From the NCBI GenBank assembly GCA_902789735.1, contig CADAOZ010000011.1:20920-84919 (forward strand): a stretch of 64,000 nt of DNA, written 5' to 3'. Positions 51,957-62,108 of this stretch are shown one piece after another. Both the position numbers and the translations under genes were made by a program. Below the pieces are notes generated by a model that was not told the DNA's origin, did not search any database, and saw only the letters and a list, made by a program, of their open reading frames with translations. This DNA comes from an uncultured Lachnospiraceae bacterium (GTDB lineage: Bacteria; Bacillota; Clostridia; Lachnospirales; Lachnospiraceae). Numbering within the stretch: the first letter of the stretch is position 1; every line of letters begins with the position of its first letter.

Positions 51957-51990
51957 TCCATCATCTGTTCAGTCCAGACAAGTAAGATCA

Positions 51991-52026
51991 GGCTGCCGGA
52001 GTGCTGTGCGCATTCCGGCAGTTTTA
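51991..52026 (+). terminator. Partial terminator between scfA and scfB
   Basis: CTGCCGGA (51993-52000) pairs with TCCGGCAG (52014-52021), followed by TTTTA. The short T run suggests partial read-through, which would give more peptide precursor than maturase. Confidence 0.65.
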
Positions 52027-52082
52027 TGCACTGCAAAAAGAACGGCGCCGGGCGGTCGGCAGCGGCGCCGGTAAGGGAATAT

Positions 52083-53564
52083 ATGATTCATCAATACAAA
52101 TTAAACGGTTACAATATAGTCCTGGATGTATACAGCGGCAGCGTCCATGTAACGGACGATGCCTCCTATGACCTGATCGCGTATCTGGATCAGGGGATGG
52201 AAGCGTCCGCTGCCTGTGCCAGGGTCTTTGAAGAATACAGGGACAGAGGGGTGACACGGCAGGATACAGAGGAGATTCTGGAGGATATTCATGAACTGCA
52301 GTCCATGGGAAAGCTCTTTACCGAAGACCGCTATCAGGACAAAGCCTTCGATCTCAAACAGCGCTCGTCGGTCGTCAAGGCCCTCTGCCTGCTGGTGGCC
52401 CATACCTGCAACCTGTCCTGTGAATACTGCTTTGCTTCCCAGGGCCATTTCAAGGGCCAGGACGGCCTGATGTCCTTTGAGACCGGTAAACGTGCCCTGG
52501 ATTTCCTGGTCGAGCATTCCGGCAGCCGCAGGAACCTGGAGGTGGATTTCTTCGGCGGAGAACCCCTGGTCAATTTCCAGGTATGCAAAGACCTGGTCGC
52601 CTATGCCAGAAGCATCGAAAAGGAAAAGAATAAGAACTTCCGCTTTACACTGACCACCAACGGAGTTGGAATCACAGATGAGGTCATCGACTGGACCAAC
52701 CGGGAATGCCACAACGTGGTCCTGAGCCTGGACGGCCGCAAAGAGGTCAATGACCGCTTCCGGGTAGACCGGGGCGGACGGGGCAGCTATGATACCATCG
52801 TCCCCAAATTCCGGGAATTTGTCCGCCGCCGCGGGGGACAGGGCTACTACATGCGGGGCACCTATACCCATTTCAATACGGATTTCACCAATGACCTCTT
52901 CCATATGGCGGATGACCTTGGCTTTACCGAGCTGTCCATGGAGCCCGTCGTGACGGATCCGGCCAGTCCCAGCGCCCTGACGGAAGAAGACCTGCCCGTC
53001 CTGTTCGATCAGTACGAGCTGCTGGCCCGGGACATGCTGCGCAGGGAAAAGGAAGGAAAGCCCATTACCTTCTACCACTATATGCTGGACCTGCGGCACG
53101 GCCCCTGTATCTATAAGCGGATCGCCGGCTGCGGTTCCGGAACCGAATATATGGCCGTAACGGCATGGGGAGATCTGTATCCCTGCCATCAGTTCGTCAA
53201 TGACCCTGAATATAAGATGGGCAATATCTGGGACGGGGTGACCCGGACCGATATCCGGGATGAATTCAAGCTCTGCAACGTCTACGCCAGGCCGGACTGT
53301 CAGGACTGCTGGGCCAAACTCTACTGCTCCGGCGGATGCGCGGCCAATTCCTATCATGCCACGGGCGATATCCATGGCACCTATGAATATGGATGCAGGC
53401 TGTTCCGCAAACGGATCGAGTGCGCCCTGATGATGAAAGTGGCCCAGGGAGCCATGACCTCCTTTACGGAGCCCGGAGGGACCGGGGCGGACACAGCGGA
53501 AAGCGGCCCGGAGGCGGACTGCGCCCTGCTCAATGGAGAGGACGGCTGCGACGGATGTTGCTGA
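52083..53564 (+). CDS. scfB: SCIFF peptide radical-SAM maturase
   Basis: 493 residues. An N-terminal peptide-recognition domain (about 1-90) is followed by a radical-SAM core with C109-x3-C113-x2-C116 (CNLSCEYC) and FFGGEPL, then a SPASM domain with many cysteines (CGSGTEYMAVTAWGDLYPC, then CQDCWAKLYCSGGC and the final YGC) that would hold two auxiliary iron-sulfur clusters. This is the enzyme that forms thioether links in SCIFF. The last residues, GCDGCC, add three more cysteines. The ATG at 52083 fits the N-terminal domain and has AAGGG upstream. Its 3' end overlaps the convergent XRE gene. Confidence 0.95.
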   Translation: MIHQYKLNGYNIVLDVYSGSVHVTDDASYDLIAYLDQGMEASAACARVFEEYRDRGVTRQDTEEILEDIHELQSMGKLFTEDRYQDKAFDLKQRSSVVKALCLLVAHTCNLSCEYCFASQGHFKGQDGLMSFETGKRALDFLVEHSGSRRNLEVDFFGGEPLVNFQVCKDLVAYARSIEKEKNKNFRFTLTTNGVGITDEVIDWTNRECHNVVLSLDGRKEVNDRFRVDRGGRGSYDTIVPKFREFVRRRGGQGYYMRGTYTHFNTDFTNDLFHMADDLGFTELSMEPVVTDPASPSALTEEDLPVLFDQYELLARDMLRREKEGKPITFYHYMLDLRHGPCIYKRIAGCGSGTEYMAVTAWGDLYPCHQFVNDPEYKMGNIWDGVTRTDIRDEFKLCNVYARPDCQDCWAKLYCSGGCAANSYHATGDIHGTYEYGCRLFRKRIECALMMKVAQGAMTSFTEPGGTGADTAESGPEADCALLNGEDGCDGCC

Positions 53565-53760
53565 CGCCGGACAGATAATCCAGGCTGACGTCATAATAGA
53601 CGGCCAGACGGACCAGGACCCGGACCGGGATCCGGACGGTCCCGTTTTCATAATCGGAATAGACTCTTTGTGACAGGCCCAGAACGGAAGCAATCCGTTT
53701 CTGCGTCTGTCCTTTTTCTTTTCTCAGATTTTTAATACGGTCGGAACAGGGAAAATACAT
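53530..53760 (-). CDS. XRE family helix-turn-helix regulator
   Basis: 76 residues, a lone Cro/CI-type DNA-binding domain: RIKNLRKEKGQTQKRIASVLG, then SQRVYSDYENGTVRIP and LVRLAVYYDVSLDYLSG. No ligand or dimerisation domain. It converges with scfB and overlaps its last 35 bases. No ribosome binding site is obvious, and a GATAAT lies only seven bases before the ATG, so the message may be leaderless. Its targets are unknown; scfAB is a reasonable guess from position only. Confidence 0.85.
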   Translation of the reverse strand: MYFPCSDRIKNLRKEKGQTQKRIASVLGLSQRVYSDYENGTVRIPVRVLVRLAVYYDVSLDYLSGVSNIRRSRPLH

Positions 53761-53869
53761 AAGACATTATCAGACAGGCTTGGAGAACAGAAGTGCAGAC
53801 GGGATGGGGAACGGCGCCCTGTATTATTTTTACACGGTTTCCGCGAAAAGACCAGCGAAAGAATTTTTA

Positions 53870-53878
53870 TGATATAAT
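53870..53878 (+). promoter_or_regulatory. Extended -10 promoter of ylmH
   Basis: TGATATAAT, an extended -10 element, 44 bases before the YlmH start; no good -35 box. Confidence 0.5.
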
Positions 53879-53922
53879 GCCTCTGAACCGGAAAGACGCA
53901 TCCCTGGGAAAGGAAAACAGAC

Positions 53923-54726
53923 ATGGATGAGAAACAGCTCCTGCAGGGCAGGTTCCGGGACCTTTCGGACCGGGCTTTCCTGCAGGGTTATATGACCCAT
54001 ACGGCTTTTCTGTCCGCTTCGGAGCAGGCGGTCTTTTATGACTATGTCCGGGTCCGGGAGGGACATCCGGACAGCCCCCGCCTGGGCGGCGCCGCTTACC
54101 TGCTGTATGGAGGACGGGAAGACGCGGACCGGCGGGCGGCGGTCTTTCTGCCTGCCTGGATGGACCGGGAGGGCTTTGCGCAGACGGAAGCCGCTGACCC
54201 GCAGGTGGTCGCCTGCCTGCGGATCACCCCGCTCAATGCCAGATTTGCCGACGAGCTGACCCACAGGGATTTCCTGGGCGCCCTCATGCATCTGGGGATC
54301 GAAAGGGACCAGATCGGAGACATTCTGACGGGACCCGCAGAGGCTTATGTCTATGTGATGAAAGAGATCGCCCCCTTTATCCGGGAAGAACTGTGCCGGG
54401 TCCGCCATACCAGCGTCATGGCCGCCGAATGCCTGCCGGGCGCCTGTACCCTGCAGCCCCGGCTGGAGGACCGGGCCGGTTCCGTGGCTTCGGAGCGGGT
54501 CGACGCCGTGATCGCCATGGTCTGGAAGATGGCCCGGGGGACAGCCCGGGACCTGGTCCTTTCGGAAGCGGTCACGGTCAACGGCAGGCTGGTCCTGTCT
54601 CCGGCAGACCTCCTGCGGGAAGGAGACAGGGTCTCCGTCCGGGGGCGGGGGAAATTTATTTACCGGGGGACCGGTGGAAAGACCCGGAAAGGCCGGCTGT
54701 ACGCCGCTGTCCAGGTATACTGCTGA
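53923..54726 (+). CDS. ylmH: YlmH family S4-domain RNA-binding protein
   Basis: 267 residues. The N-terminal two thirds are the YlmH-specific part (FLPAWMD, ACLRITPLNARFADELTHRDFLGALMHLGIERDQIGDIL); the C-terminal 65 residues are an S4 RNA-binding domain (GTARDLVLSEAVTVNGRLVLSPADLLREGD). YlmH-type proteins are linked to stalled-ribosome rescue and to the cell division gene cluster. Here it is not next to ftsZ or divIVA. Start preceded by AAAGGA. The UDP-sugar pyrophosphorylase gene follows 63 bases later. Confidence 0.92.
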   Translation: MDEKQLLQGRFRDLSDRAFLQGYMTHTAFLSASEQAVFYDYVRVREGHPDSPRLGGAAYLLYGGREDADRRAAVFLPAWMDREGFAQTEAADPQVVACLRITPLNARFADELTHRDFLGALMHLGIERDQIGDILTGPAEAYVYVMKEIAPFIREELCRVRHTSVMAAECLPGACTLQPRLEDRAGSVASERVDAVIAMVWKMARGTARDLVLSEAVTVNGRLVLSPADLLREGDRVSVRGRGKFIYRGTGGKTRKGRLYAAVQVYC

Positions 54727-54789
54727 CAGACAGGGAGAAGATAAAGACAGGAAAAGGCGGAAAGGCCGCGGGAAGATGGAGGGATACAG

Positions 54790-56016
54790 ATGAATTATAC
54801 AGAAGCATATGAGAAACTGGACCGGTATGGACAGACCCATGTCCTGAAATACTATGACAGACTGACAGAGACCGGCAGGAAAAAGCTGCTGGACCAGATC
54901 GAAGCGGCGGATCTGTCTGTGCTGGACAGCATCGGCAGCAAAAGCGCGGCCGGCACCTGGACGGCCATTGAACCCCTGCAGGGCCTTTCCCTGGAAGAGA
55001 TCGGGCAGGAGCGGGAGGAATTTACCCGCAAAGGCATGGAAGCCATCCGCGCCGGGCAGGTGGCCTGTGTGCTCCTGGCCGGCGGCATGGGCACCCGCCT
55101 GGGGAGTGATGATCCCAAGTGCATGTATGACATCGGGATCACCAGGCCGGTCTACATCATGCAGCGTCTGATGGAGAACCTGCAGGAGGTCACGACGGCG
55201 GCCGGCTGCGGCATCCCCTTCCTGATCATGACCAGCGACCGCAATCATGACAAGACGGTCCGCTTTATGGAAGAGCATGCGTATTTCGGTTATGACAGGG
55301 AACTGGTGACCTTTTTCCGTCAGGATATGGCACCGGCTGCGGATTATCAGGGCAGGATCTATATGGAGTCCATGGACAGCATGTCCCTGTCGCCCAACGG
55401 CAACGGCGGCTGGTTCTCCTCCCTGCAGCGGGCCGGTATCCTGGACAGGCTCAAAGCCGGCGGCGTGCGCTGGCTCAATGTCTTCGGCGTCGACAACGTC
55501 CTGCAGCGGATCGCAGATCCCTGCTTTATCGGGGCGGTCATTGACCGGGACTGTGCCTGCGGGGCCAAAGCAGTCCGTAAGAACAGCCGGGATGAAAAGG
55601 TCGGCGTGCTCTGCCGCCAGGACGGCCATCCCGCCATTATAGAATATTATGAAATGACCGATGACCTGCTGGATGCGGCCGATGAAAAAGGCAGCCTCCT
55701 TTACAGCTACGGCGTCATTCTCAATTACCTTTTCCGGATCGCCGATCTGGAAAAGACCCTGGCGGAGGACTTCCCCGTCCATGTGGTGGAGAAAAAGATC
55801 GCCTTTATGGGCCCGGAAGGAGAGACGGTCAGTCCCGCGGAGCCCAACGGCTATAAATTTGAGCTGCTGATGATCGACCAGATCAGGAGCCTGCCTTCCT
55901 GCCTGCCTTACGAAGTGGAAAGGGAGCGGGAATTCGCGCCGATCAAGAATAAGACCGGCAGGGATTCCGTGGAGAGCGCCAGGCAGCTGTGCCTGCGGAA
56001 CGGGATCCAACTGTAA
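54790..56016 (+). CDS. UDP-N-acetylhexosamine/UDP-sugar pyrophosphorylase (UDPGP family)
   Basis: 408 residues of the eukaryote-type UDPGP family, unlike GlmU. The nucleotide loop is LLAGGMGTRLGSDDPKCMYDIG; further signatures are FLIMTSDRNHD, a SPNGNGG loop for uridine/sugar binding and WLNVFGVDNVL with the metal Asp. It would make UDP-GlcNAc, UDP-GalNAc or UDP-glucose from the sugar-1-phosphate and UTP; substrate choice is not clear. GGAGG lies seven bases before the ATG. Likely co-transcribed with ylmH and the following 88-residue gene. Confidence 0.88.
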   Translation: MNYTEAYEKLDRYGQTHVLKYYDRLTETGRKKLLDQIEAADLSVLDSIGSKSAAGTWTAIEPLQGLSLEEIGQEREEFTRKGMEAIRAGQVACVLLAGGMGTRLGSDDPKCMYDIGITRPVYIMQRLMENLQEVTTAAGCGIPFLIMTSDRNHDKTVRFMEEHAYFGYDRELVTFFRQDMAPAADYQGRIYMESMDSMSLSPNGNGGWFSSLQRAGILDRLKAGGVRWLNVFGVDNVLQRIADPCFIGAVIDRDCACGAKAVRKNSRDEKVGVLCRQDGHPAIIEYYEMTDDLLDAADEKGSLLYSYGVILNYLFRIADLEKTLAEDFPVHVVEKKIAFMGPEGETVSPAEPNGYKFELLMIDQIRSLPSCLPYEVEREREFAPIKNKTGRDSVESARQLCLRNGIQL

Positions 56017-56038
56017 CCGGCAAAGGAGGGATGAAAGA

Positions 56039-56305
56039 ATGTTCAGAATGTGGGTCAGAGAATGGAAGGACAGCCGTATGATCCGGGATACCGTCATTGA
56101 GGACGGATCGGCGGATACCAGGACCCATAAAGTATTCCGCGCCCTGGAGACAGCCTGCGGCGAACTGGATCTGGCGGTCCCTGTATGGCTGGATTCGACG
56201 GTCCGGGACTTTCAGCGCCATTCCCGGGCCCGGTTCACCAGGGATTCTTTTGTGGAGGAAATTGAATTTGACTACCTGGAAATCTGGCTGATCGAAGAGG
56301 ACTGA
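56039..56305 (+). CDS. 88-residue protein, unknown function
   Basis: A small acidic-ended soluble protein (FRMWVREWKDSRMIRDTVIEDG, then a helical middle and VEEIEFDYLEIWLIEED). No cysteines at conserved spacing except one, no membrane segment. Hydrophobic strands at both ends suggest a compact alpha/beta fold. GGAGG lies nine bases upstream. It follows the pyrophosphorylase gene by 22 bases. I do not recognise the family. Confidence 0.7.
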   Translation: MFRMWVREWKDSRMIRDTVIEDGSADTRTHKVFRALETACGELDLAVPVWLDSTVRDFQRHSRARFTRDSFVEEIEFDYLEIWLIEED

Positions 56306-56461
56306 AGAGAACATTTTTCTCACATTTTATACACAGAATAAACACATTTACCGCCTATACTCACTACTATCGAATACAGATCATACAGCCGCCGGGCTGC
56401 CGCGGGTGGAAAGAGGCAGCGGGCAGGCATAAACAGAAATAAACGGAAAAGGTGGTAGATC

Positions 56462-58168
<1,707 letters not shown>

Positions 58169-58189
58169 CCGCGGACGAAAAAAAGTCTC

Positions 58190-58218
58190 TTGTGACTTTT
58201 ACATAAGTGAATTATAAT
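58190..58218 (+). promoter_or_regulatory. Promoter of clpX
   Basis: TTGTGA (58190-58195), 17-base spacer and TATAAT (58213-58218). A perfect hairpin at 58228-58248 (GGCCGGCCC, loop GGC, GGGCCGGCC) would form the extreme 5' end of the transcript. Confidence 0.75.
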
Positions 58219-58343
58219 CTCTTCAACGGCCGGCCCGGCGGGCCGGCCGCACCCGAAGGGGAATACAGGTACAGCAGGATAGGAGCAGAGACTCTTATTC
58301 TGCTGATTTGACGCTATACAGATATTTGGAAGGATACAGATAT

Positions 58344-59918
58344 ATGGATCAGAATGATAACAACAGAAATGGGAACCGCTGCGCCCTTTGCGGCCGGACC
58401 GAGGAAGACGCCGGCAAGATGGTTTATATGCCCGGAAACCTCTGTCTGTGTCCGGACTGCATGCAGAAAATGATGGATACAGCCAGTCATTTTGACTTTT
58501 CTTCCATGATGAACAATCCCATGTTCAATCCTTTTGCCGGCGCGCAGAATACGTCCGTGCCCGGCCAGTCTGCCTCGTCCGATAAGGAGCAGGCAGCCGT
58601 GGCTGTCCCGGAAAAAGCAGCGGCGGAGGATCTGCCGGATGAGGAGGATGCCGCAGAGGAAAAAGAGGAAAAGAAGGAATCCAAACGCCCTCAGGTCAGC
58701 TTCCTGAATCTGGGCGACATATTCGGAGGCGGAGGTTTCGGTCCTTCGAGGCCCAAAGTCAGGAAAAAGAAAAAGGACGGGCCCAAACCCGTCTTCTCCA
58801 TTGACAATATCCCGGCACCCCACAAGATCAAGGAAGAGCTGGACAAATATGTCATCGGTCAGGACCATGCCAAAAAGGTCATTTCCGTTGCCGCCTATAA
58901 CCACTATAAGAGGGTCAAAACGGGAACGATGGATGAGATCGAAATCGAGAAATCCAACATCCTCCTGATCGGCCCCACCGGCTGCGGCAAGACCTATATT
59001 GTCAGGACCCTGGCAAGACTGCTGGATGTACCCCTTGCCATCTGCGACGCCACTTCCCTGACGGAGGCCGGCTATATCGGCGATGATATTGAGAGCGTGA
59101 TCTCCAAGCTCCTGGAAGCGGCGGACAATGACGTGGAAAAGTGCGAGAAGGGCATTGTCTTTGTGGATGAGATCGATAAGATCGCCAAAAAGAAGAATGT
59201 CAATTCCAGGGATGTCAGCGGCGAATCAGTCCAGCAGGGCATGCTCAAACTCCTGGAAGGGGCGGAAGTGGAAGTTCCTGTCGGCGCCAGCAGCAAGAGC
59301 GGCATGGTGCCCCTGACCACCGTCGACACCAGAAATATTCTCTTTATCTGCGGCGGCGCTTTTCCGGATCTGGAGAACATCGTCCGGGAACGTCTGACCC
59401 GCAGATCCTCTCTTGGTTTCGGAGCGGAGCTGAAGGATAAATACGACAGTGATAAGAACATACTTGACAAGGTCACCAATGATGACCTCAAGAAATTCGG
59501 CATGATTCCGGAATTCCTGGGCAGGCTCCCCATCCTCTGCACCATGAAGGGACTGGACGAAGACATGCTGGTCAGAATCCTGCGGGAGCCCAGGAACGCC
59601 ATCCTCAAACAGTACCAGAAACTGCTGGCTCTGGATGAGGTAAAGCTGGAGTTCGAAGATGACGCCCTCCACGCGATCGCGGCGAAGGCCCTGGAAAGGG
59701 ATACGGGCGCCCGCGCGCTCCGGTCCATCATTGAAGATTTCATGCTGGATATCATGTATGAGATTCCCAAGGATGATAATATCGGTACGGTAACGATTAC
59801 CCGGGAATATGTGGAAGGCAAGGGGGGACCCAGGATTGAGATCCGGTCTGACCTGCTGCCGGAGGCAGGGGAGAAACCGGCCCGGATCGAAGCCGGAAAG
59901 GAAAAGGGAGAATCCTGA
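58344..59918 (+). CDS. clpX: ATP-dependent protease ATPase ClpX, long-linker form
   Basis: 524 residues, about 100 more than usual ClpX. The zinc-binding domain has C13, C16, C36 and C39. A Glu/Ala-rich, then basic linker of about 90 residues replaces the usual short one. The AAA+ module has IGPTGCGKT (Walker A), GIVFVDEIDKI (Walker B), an SSLGFGAELK loop for ClpP binding and the sensor regions. ClpX unfolds substrates for ClpP. Neither clpP nor tig is adjacent, unlike in many bacteria. The ATG at 58344 has AAGGA nine bases upstream. It ends in TGATG, coupled to lspA. Confidence 0.93.
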   Translation: MDQNDNNRNGNRCALCGRTEEDAGKMVYMPGNLCLCPDCMQKMMDTASHFDFSSMMNNPMFNPFAGAQNTSVPGQSASSDKEQAAVAVPEKAAAEDLPDEEDAAEEKEEKKESKRPQVSFLNLGDIFGGGGFGPSRPKVRKKKKDGPKPVFSIDNIPAPHKIKEELDKYVIGQDHAKKVISVAAYNHYKRVKTGTMDEIEIEKSNILLIGPTGCGKTYIVRTLARLLDVPLAICDATSLTEAGYIGDDIESVISKLLEAADNDVEKCEKGIVFVDEIDKIAKKKNVNSRDVSGESVQQGMLKLLEGAEVEVPVGASSKSGMVPLTTVDTRNILFICGGAFPDLENIVRERLTRRSSLGFGAELKDKYDSDKNILDKVTNDDLKKFGMIPEFLGRLPILCTMKGLDEDMLVRILREPRNAILKQYQKLLALDEVKLEFEDDALHAIAAKALERDTGARALRSIIEDFMLDIMYEIPKDDNIGTVTITREYVEGKGGPRIEIRSDLLPEAGEKPARIEAGKEKGES

Positions 59919-60400
59919 TGAAGAAGGGCAGTACAGTCCTGCGGATCGCGGGTCCCCATATGCTCCTGCTGACCGCGGCTGCCGCCGACCAGGTTATGAA
60001 ACGCCGGGTCGAGACCCGTTTCAGAGAAGGGGAAGCCGCCATACTGAACAGCCATGTGGTCATCCACAGGAGCCGCAACAGCGGCGCAGCCATGAACATG
60101 GGCCAGGATATGCCGGACGCGGTAAAGGCCCTGTCCCTGTGCGCGGCCGCGGCCGGTGAAATCAGTCTGCTGCGGGCGGCCGCGGCCGGCGGCAGTTCCG
60201 CGGAACTGACAGGGATGGCCCTGATTCTGGGCGGCGGCGCAGGCAACATCTTTGACAGATACAGGCAGGGATATGTGACCGACTATCTGCGGTTTCCCCG
60301 TCTGCCCGGCCGGTTGGGCAAAACGGTCTTCAACCTGGGAGACTTTATGATCCTTTCAGGAGCGGCGCTCCTGATCACGGCCCGCGCGTTTTCGGAATGA
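59918..60400 (+). CDS. lspA: Signal peptidase II-like protein (LspA)
   Basis: 160 residues with four hydrophobic segments. The two catalytic Asp regions are seen: GNIFDRYRQGYVTDYLRF and VFNLGDFMIL, in place of the usual GNLIDR...VVDF and FNxAD. The early DQVMKRRVE matches the N-terminal DQ-x-x-K of LspA. It would remove signal peptides from prolipoproteins, such as the lipoprotein at 9807. Ala-richness of the second membrane region and the NLGD change make it a divergent member. It starts within the clpX stop (TGATG), an unusual pairing. Confidence 0.8.
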   Translation: MKKGSTVLRIAGPHMLLLTAAAADQVMKRRVETRFREGEAAILNSHVVIHRSRNSGAAMNMGQDMPDAVKALSLCAAAAGEISLLRAAAAGGSSAELTGMALILGGGAGNIFDRYRQGYVTDYLRFPRLPGRLGKTVFNLGDFMILSGAALLITARAFSE

Positions 60401-60428
60401 CAGGATCGCGGAAGCATGCATACACGGA

Positions 60429-60475
60429 AAAAGACTCTGGTCCGGCGCCGGGCGGCGCAGGCAGAGTCTTTTTTG
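60429..60475. terminator. Terminator between lspA and the DUF975 gene
   Basis: AAAGACTCTG pairs with CAGAGTCTTT with a GC-rich inner part and a T6 run; A run on the other side serves the converging gene. Confidence 0.8.
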
Positions 60476-60531
60476 AGGTTTTTTGGAACTATGTTTTTGG
60501 GATTTTTATTTCCGGAACGCGCAGCCTGGCG

Positions 60532-61296
60532 TCAGGCATCTTCCACAGGGCGGGCAGGCCGGGCTTTTCCGGCGGTACGGATCCGGATCAGTTCCCGGTA
60601 AAACTCCGTTTCCGCCGCCATCTCATAGGCGATGACCCAGAAATTGGCAATGCCCAGTGTCAGAAGGCCCAGGGCATGCAGGGGAAGGAAGCTGAGCTTC
60701 AGCAGGAAATACCTGCCTTTGTGGCCCCGCATCAGTTTCCTGGCCGACTGCAGGACTTTCATGGGTTCGGTGCCCGGAAAATCCAGGAACAGATAATTGA
60801 CCGGGGCGTAGATAATATCGATCAGGATCCTGGCGGCCTGGCCGATCAGGAAAGTGACGGCGCCGGCGGCGTAATAGGGGATCATGGCTTTATACGATGG
60901 AAAATCTGTATTGAAATACCGGACTTCGACCGCAATGGCCGGAAGGGAACACAGCACATACAGAAGGGCCATGATGGCCTTGAGGATGACGGCCGGATTG
61001 GTATTTTCCCGGAAGCAGCGGAACAGGCTCCGGATGCCGGAAGGCTGTCCGAAGGACAGATCCAGAAAAATGGAAGACAGGCCGATTTCCAGCAGGCCCT
61101 GCAGGATGGCTGTCAGATAGAGCAGGGTCAGGCCGATCAGCAGAAAGGCGGCCAGGCTGTTAAGCCCGGAAATATTGGTCAGGAACTGCAGAACGTAGAC
61201 CACCAGACTGTAGACCAGGATGGCCCCGACCGTCAGGCGCAGGTTGCCCAGCAGGGCTTCCCGGGCCTCTGCCCGGAGCATTTTGTTGCTTTTCAT
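60532..61296 (-). CDS. DUF975 family membrane protein
   Basis: 254 residues. The opening MKSNKMLRAEAREALLGNL is the typical DUF975 start (basic, R/K-rich, then a long hydrophobic part). Five or six membrane segments follow, and the FPSYKAMIPYYAA and LMRGHKGRYFLLKLSFL segments fit the family. Function unknown. The ATG at 61296 has AGGATAGGA upstream. It is the second gene of a two-gene minus-strand unit after the small membrane protein. Confidence 0.85.
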   Translation of the reverse strand: MKSNKMLRAEAREALLGNLRLTVGAILVYSLVVYVLQFLTNISGLNSLAAFLLIGLTLLYLTAILQGLLEIGLSSIFLDLSFGQPSGIRSLFRCFRENTNPAVILKAIMALLYVLCSLPAIAVEVRYFNTDFPSYKAMIPYYAAGAVTFLIGQAARILIDIIYAPVNYLFLDFPGTEPMKVLQSARKLMRGHKGRYFLLKLSFLPLHALGLLTLGIANFWVIAYEMAAETEFYRELIRIRTAGKARPARPVEDA

Positions 61297-61319
61297 ATCA
61301 ATCCTATCCTTTCCCGTGC

Positions 61320-61700
61320 TCAAAAGCCGTAATAGCGCATCAGGTCATCCAGAGTCATGCCGGTCTGCTGATAAAGGATATCACTGATCTGCTGCCTGGT
61401 TGCCGGATCTTTGATTCCATTAAAAAAAGTAAAGAAGGCGGCGACCATGATGGCTGTATAAATGGTGACCGCGACCGAACCCAGGATCAGTCCCAGACGC
61501 GCCTGCCGGCTGTACTGCCGGTCCCTGCCCCGGGAAAGGATCGCAGCCAGAATGGCGCCGACTCCCGCGAAATAGGGGAGCAGGGGGATAATGGAGATAA
61601 AACAGGAAAAAAGGGCGATGACCGAAAACAGGAAGGCTGTTCTGGACAGCTGTGCCTGCCGGTATTCGCGCCCGGTCCTGTATTGGGGATCAGTATTCAT
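61320..61700 (-). CDS. Small membrane protein (DUF4190-like)
   Basis: 126 residues: a short hydrophilic N-terminus, two to three membrane segments (about 22-55 and 71-96) with SRGRDRQYSRQARLGLILG between them, and a C-terminal cytoplasmic or outside end (QQISDILYQQTGMTLDDLM). The layout resembles DUF4190-type membrane proteins that sit near DUF975 genes. GGGAGGA lies seven bases before the ATG at 61700. The DUF975 gene starts 23 bases after its stop, so the two form an operon. Confidence 0.7.
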   Translation of the reverse strand: MNTDPQYRTGREYRQAQLSRTAFLFSVIALFSCFISIIPLLPYFAGVGAILAAILSRGRDRQYSRQARLGLILGSVAVTIYTAIMVAAFFTFFNGIKDPATRQQISDILYQQTGMTLDDLMRYYGF

Positions 61701-61835
61701 AGGTTCCTCCCTGAACCGGATGGTCAATTGTTATAATGTCAATAAGTATACATTCATTTGCATGAAAAAACAAACGATAAGCATAATTGCCATATTCTTG
61801 CGGGGAATCGTCTGAAAATGTGGAAACCATGATCA

Positions 61836-61864
61836 TTGACAGCCTTTATGACAGGTTGTATGAT
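61836..61864 (+). promoter_or_regulatory. Promoter of metK
   Basis: Consensus TTGACA (61836-61841), exact 17-base spacer, TATGAT (61859-61864). Transcription would start just before the riboswitch. Confidence 0.8.
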
Positions 61865-61888
61865 TCTGAAAACAGAATAAAGCTGTTC

Positions 61889-62024
61889 TCTTATTCAGAG
61901 TGGTGGAGACACATAGGGTCTGTGAAGCCACGGCAACCCCTTGAAAACCGGTCTTTTGGGACCGGCGGGAAAGGAAGGTGCCAACCTGAGCGGAGCGCCA
62001 TTAGGCCGGTTCGAACAATAAGGG
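61889..62024 (+). promoter_or_regulatory. SAM-I (S-box) riboswitch
   Basis: The conserved S-box features are in order: CTTATTCAGAG opening P1, GGTGGAGAC, GTGAAGCCACGGCAACC, a P3 hairpin ACCGGTCTTTTGGGACCGG, GGAAGGTGCCAACCTGAGCG, and GAACAATAAG closing P1. Binding of S-adenosylmethionine should favour the downstream terminator and shut off metK. The order promoter, aptamer, terminator, ribosome site is complete. Confidence 0.95.
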
Positions 62025-62048
62025 ATTTCAATACCGATACAGGTATGG

Positions 62049-62079
62049 ATCCATCTGGCCGCTCAGATGGATTTTTTTT
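62049..62079 (+). terminator. Riboswitch-controlled terminator
   Basis: ATCCATCTG (62049-62057) pairs with CAGATGGAT (62064-62072), then TTTTTTT. It is the expression platform of the SAM riboswitch, 30 bases before the metK start. Confidence 0.9.
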
Positions 62080-62108
62080 ATCCCCTGCGCTATTTTAAGG
62101 AGGAAATA

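Noticed and set aside
53830..56097. 755-residue open frame on the minus strand opposite ylmH and the pyrophosphorylase gene
   Set aside because: It lies against two well-supported genes, has no recognisable domain, ribosome site or promoter, and is a product of GC-rich third-position bias.
61787..62098. 103-residue plus-strand frame across the metK leader
   Set aside because: It reads through the SAM riboswitch and terminator, which explain the sequence fully.
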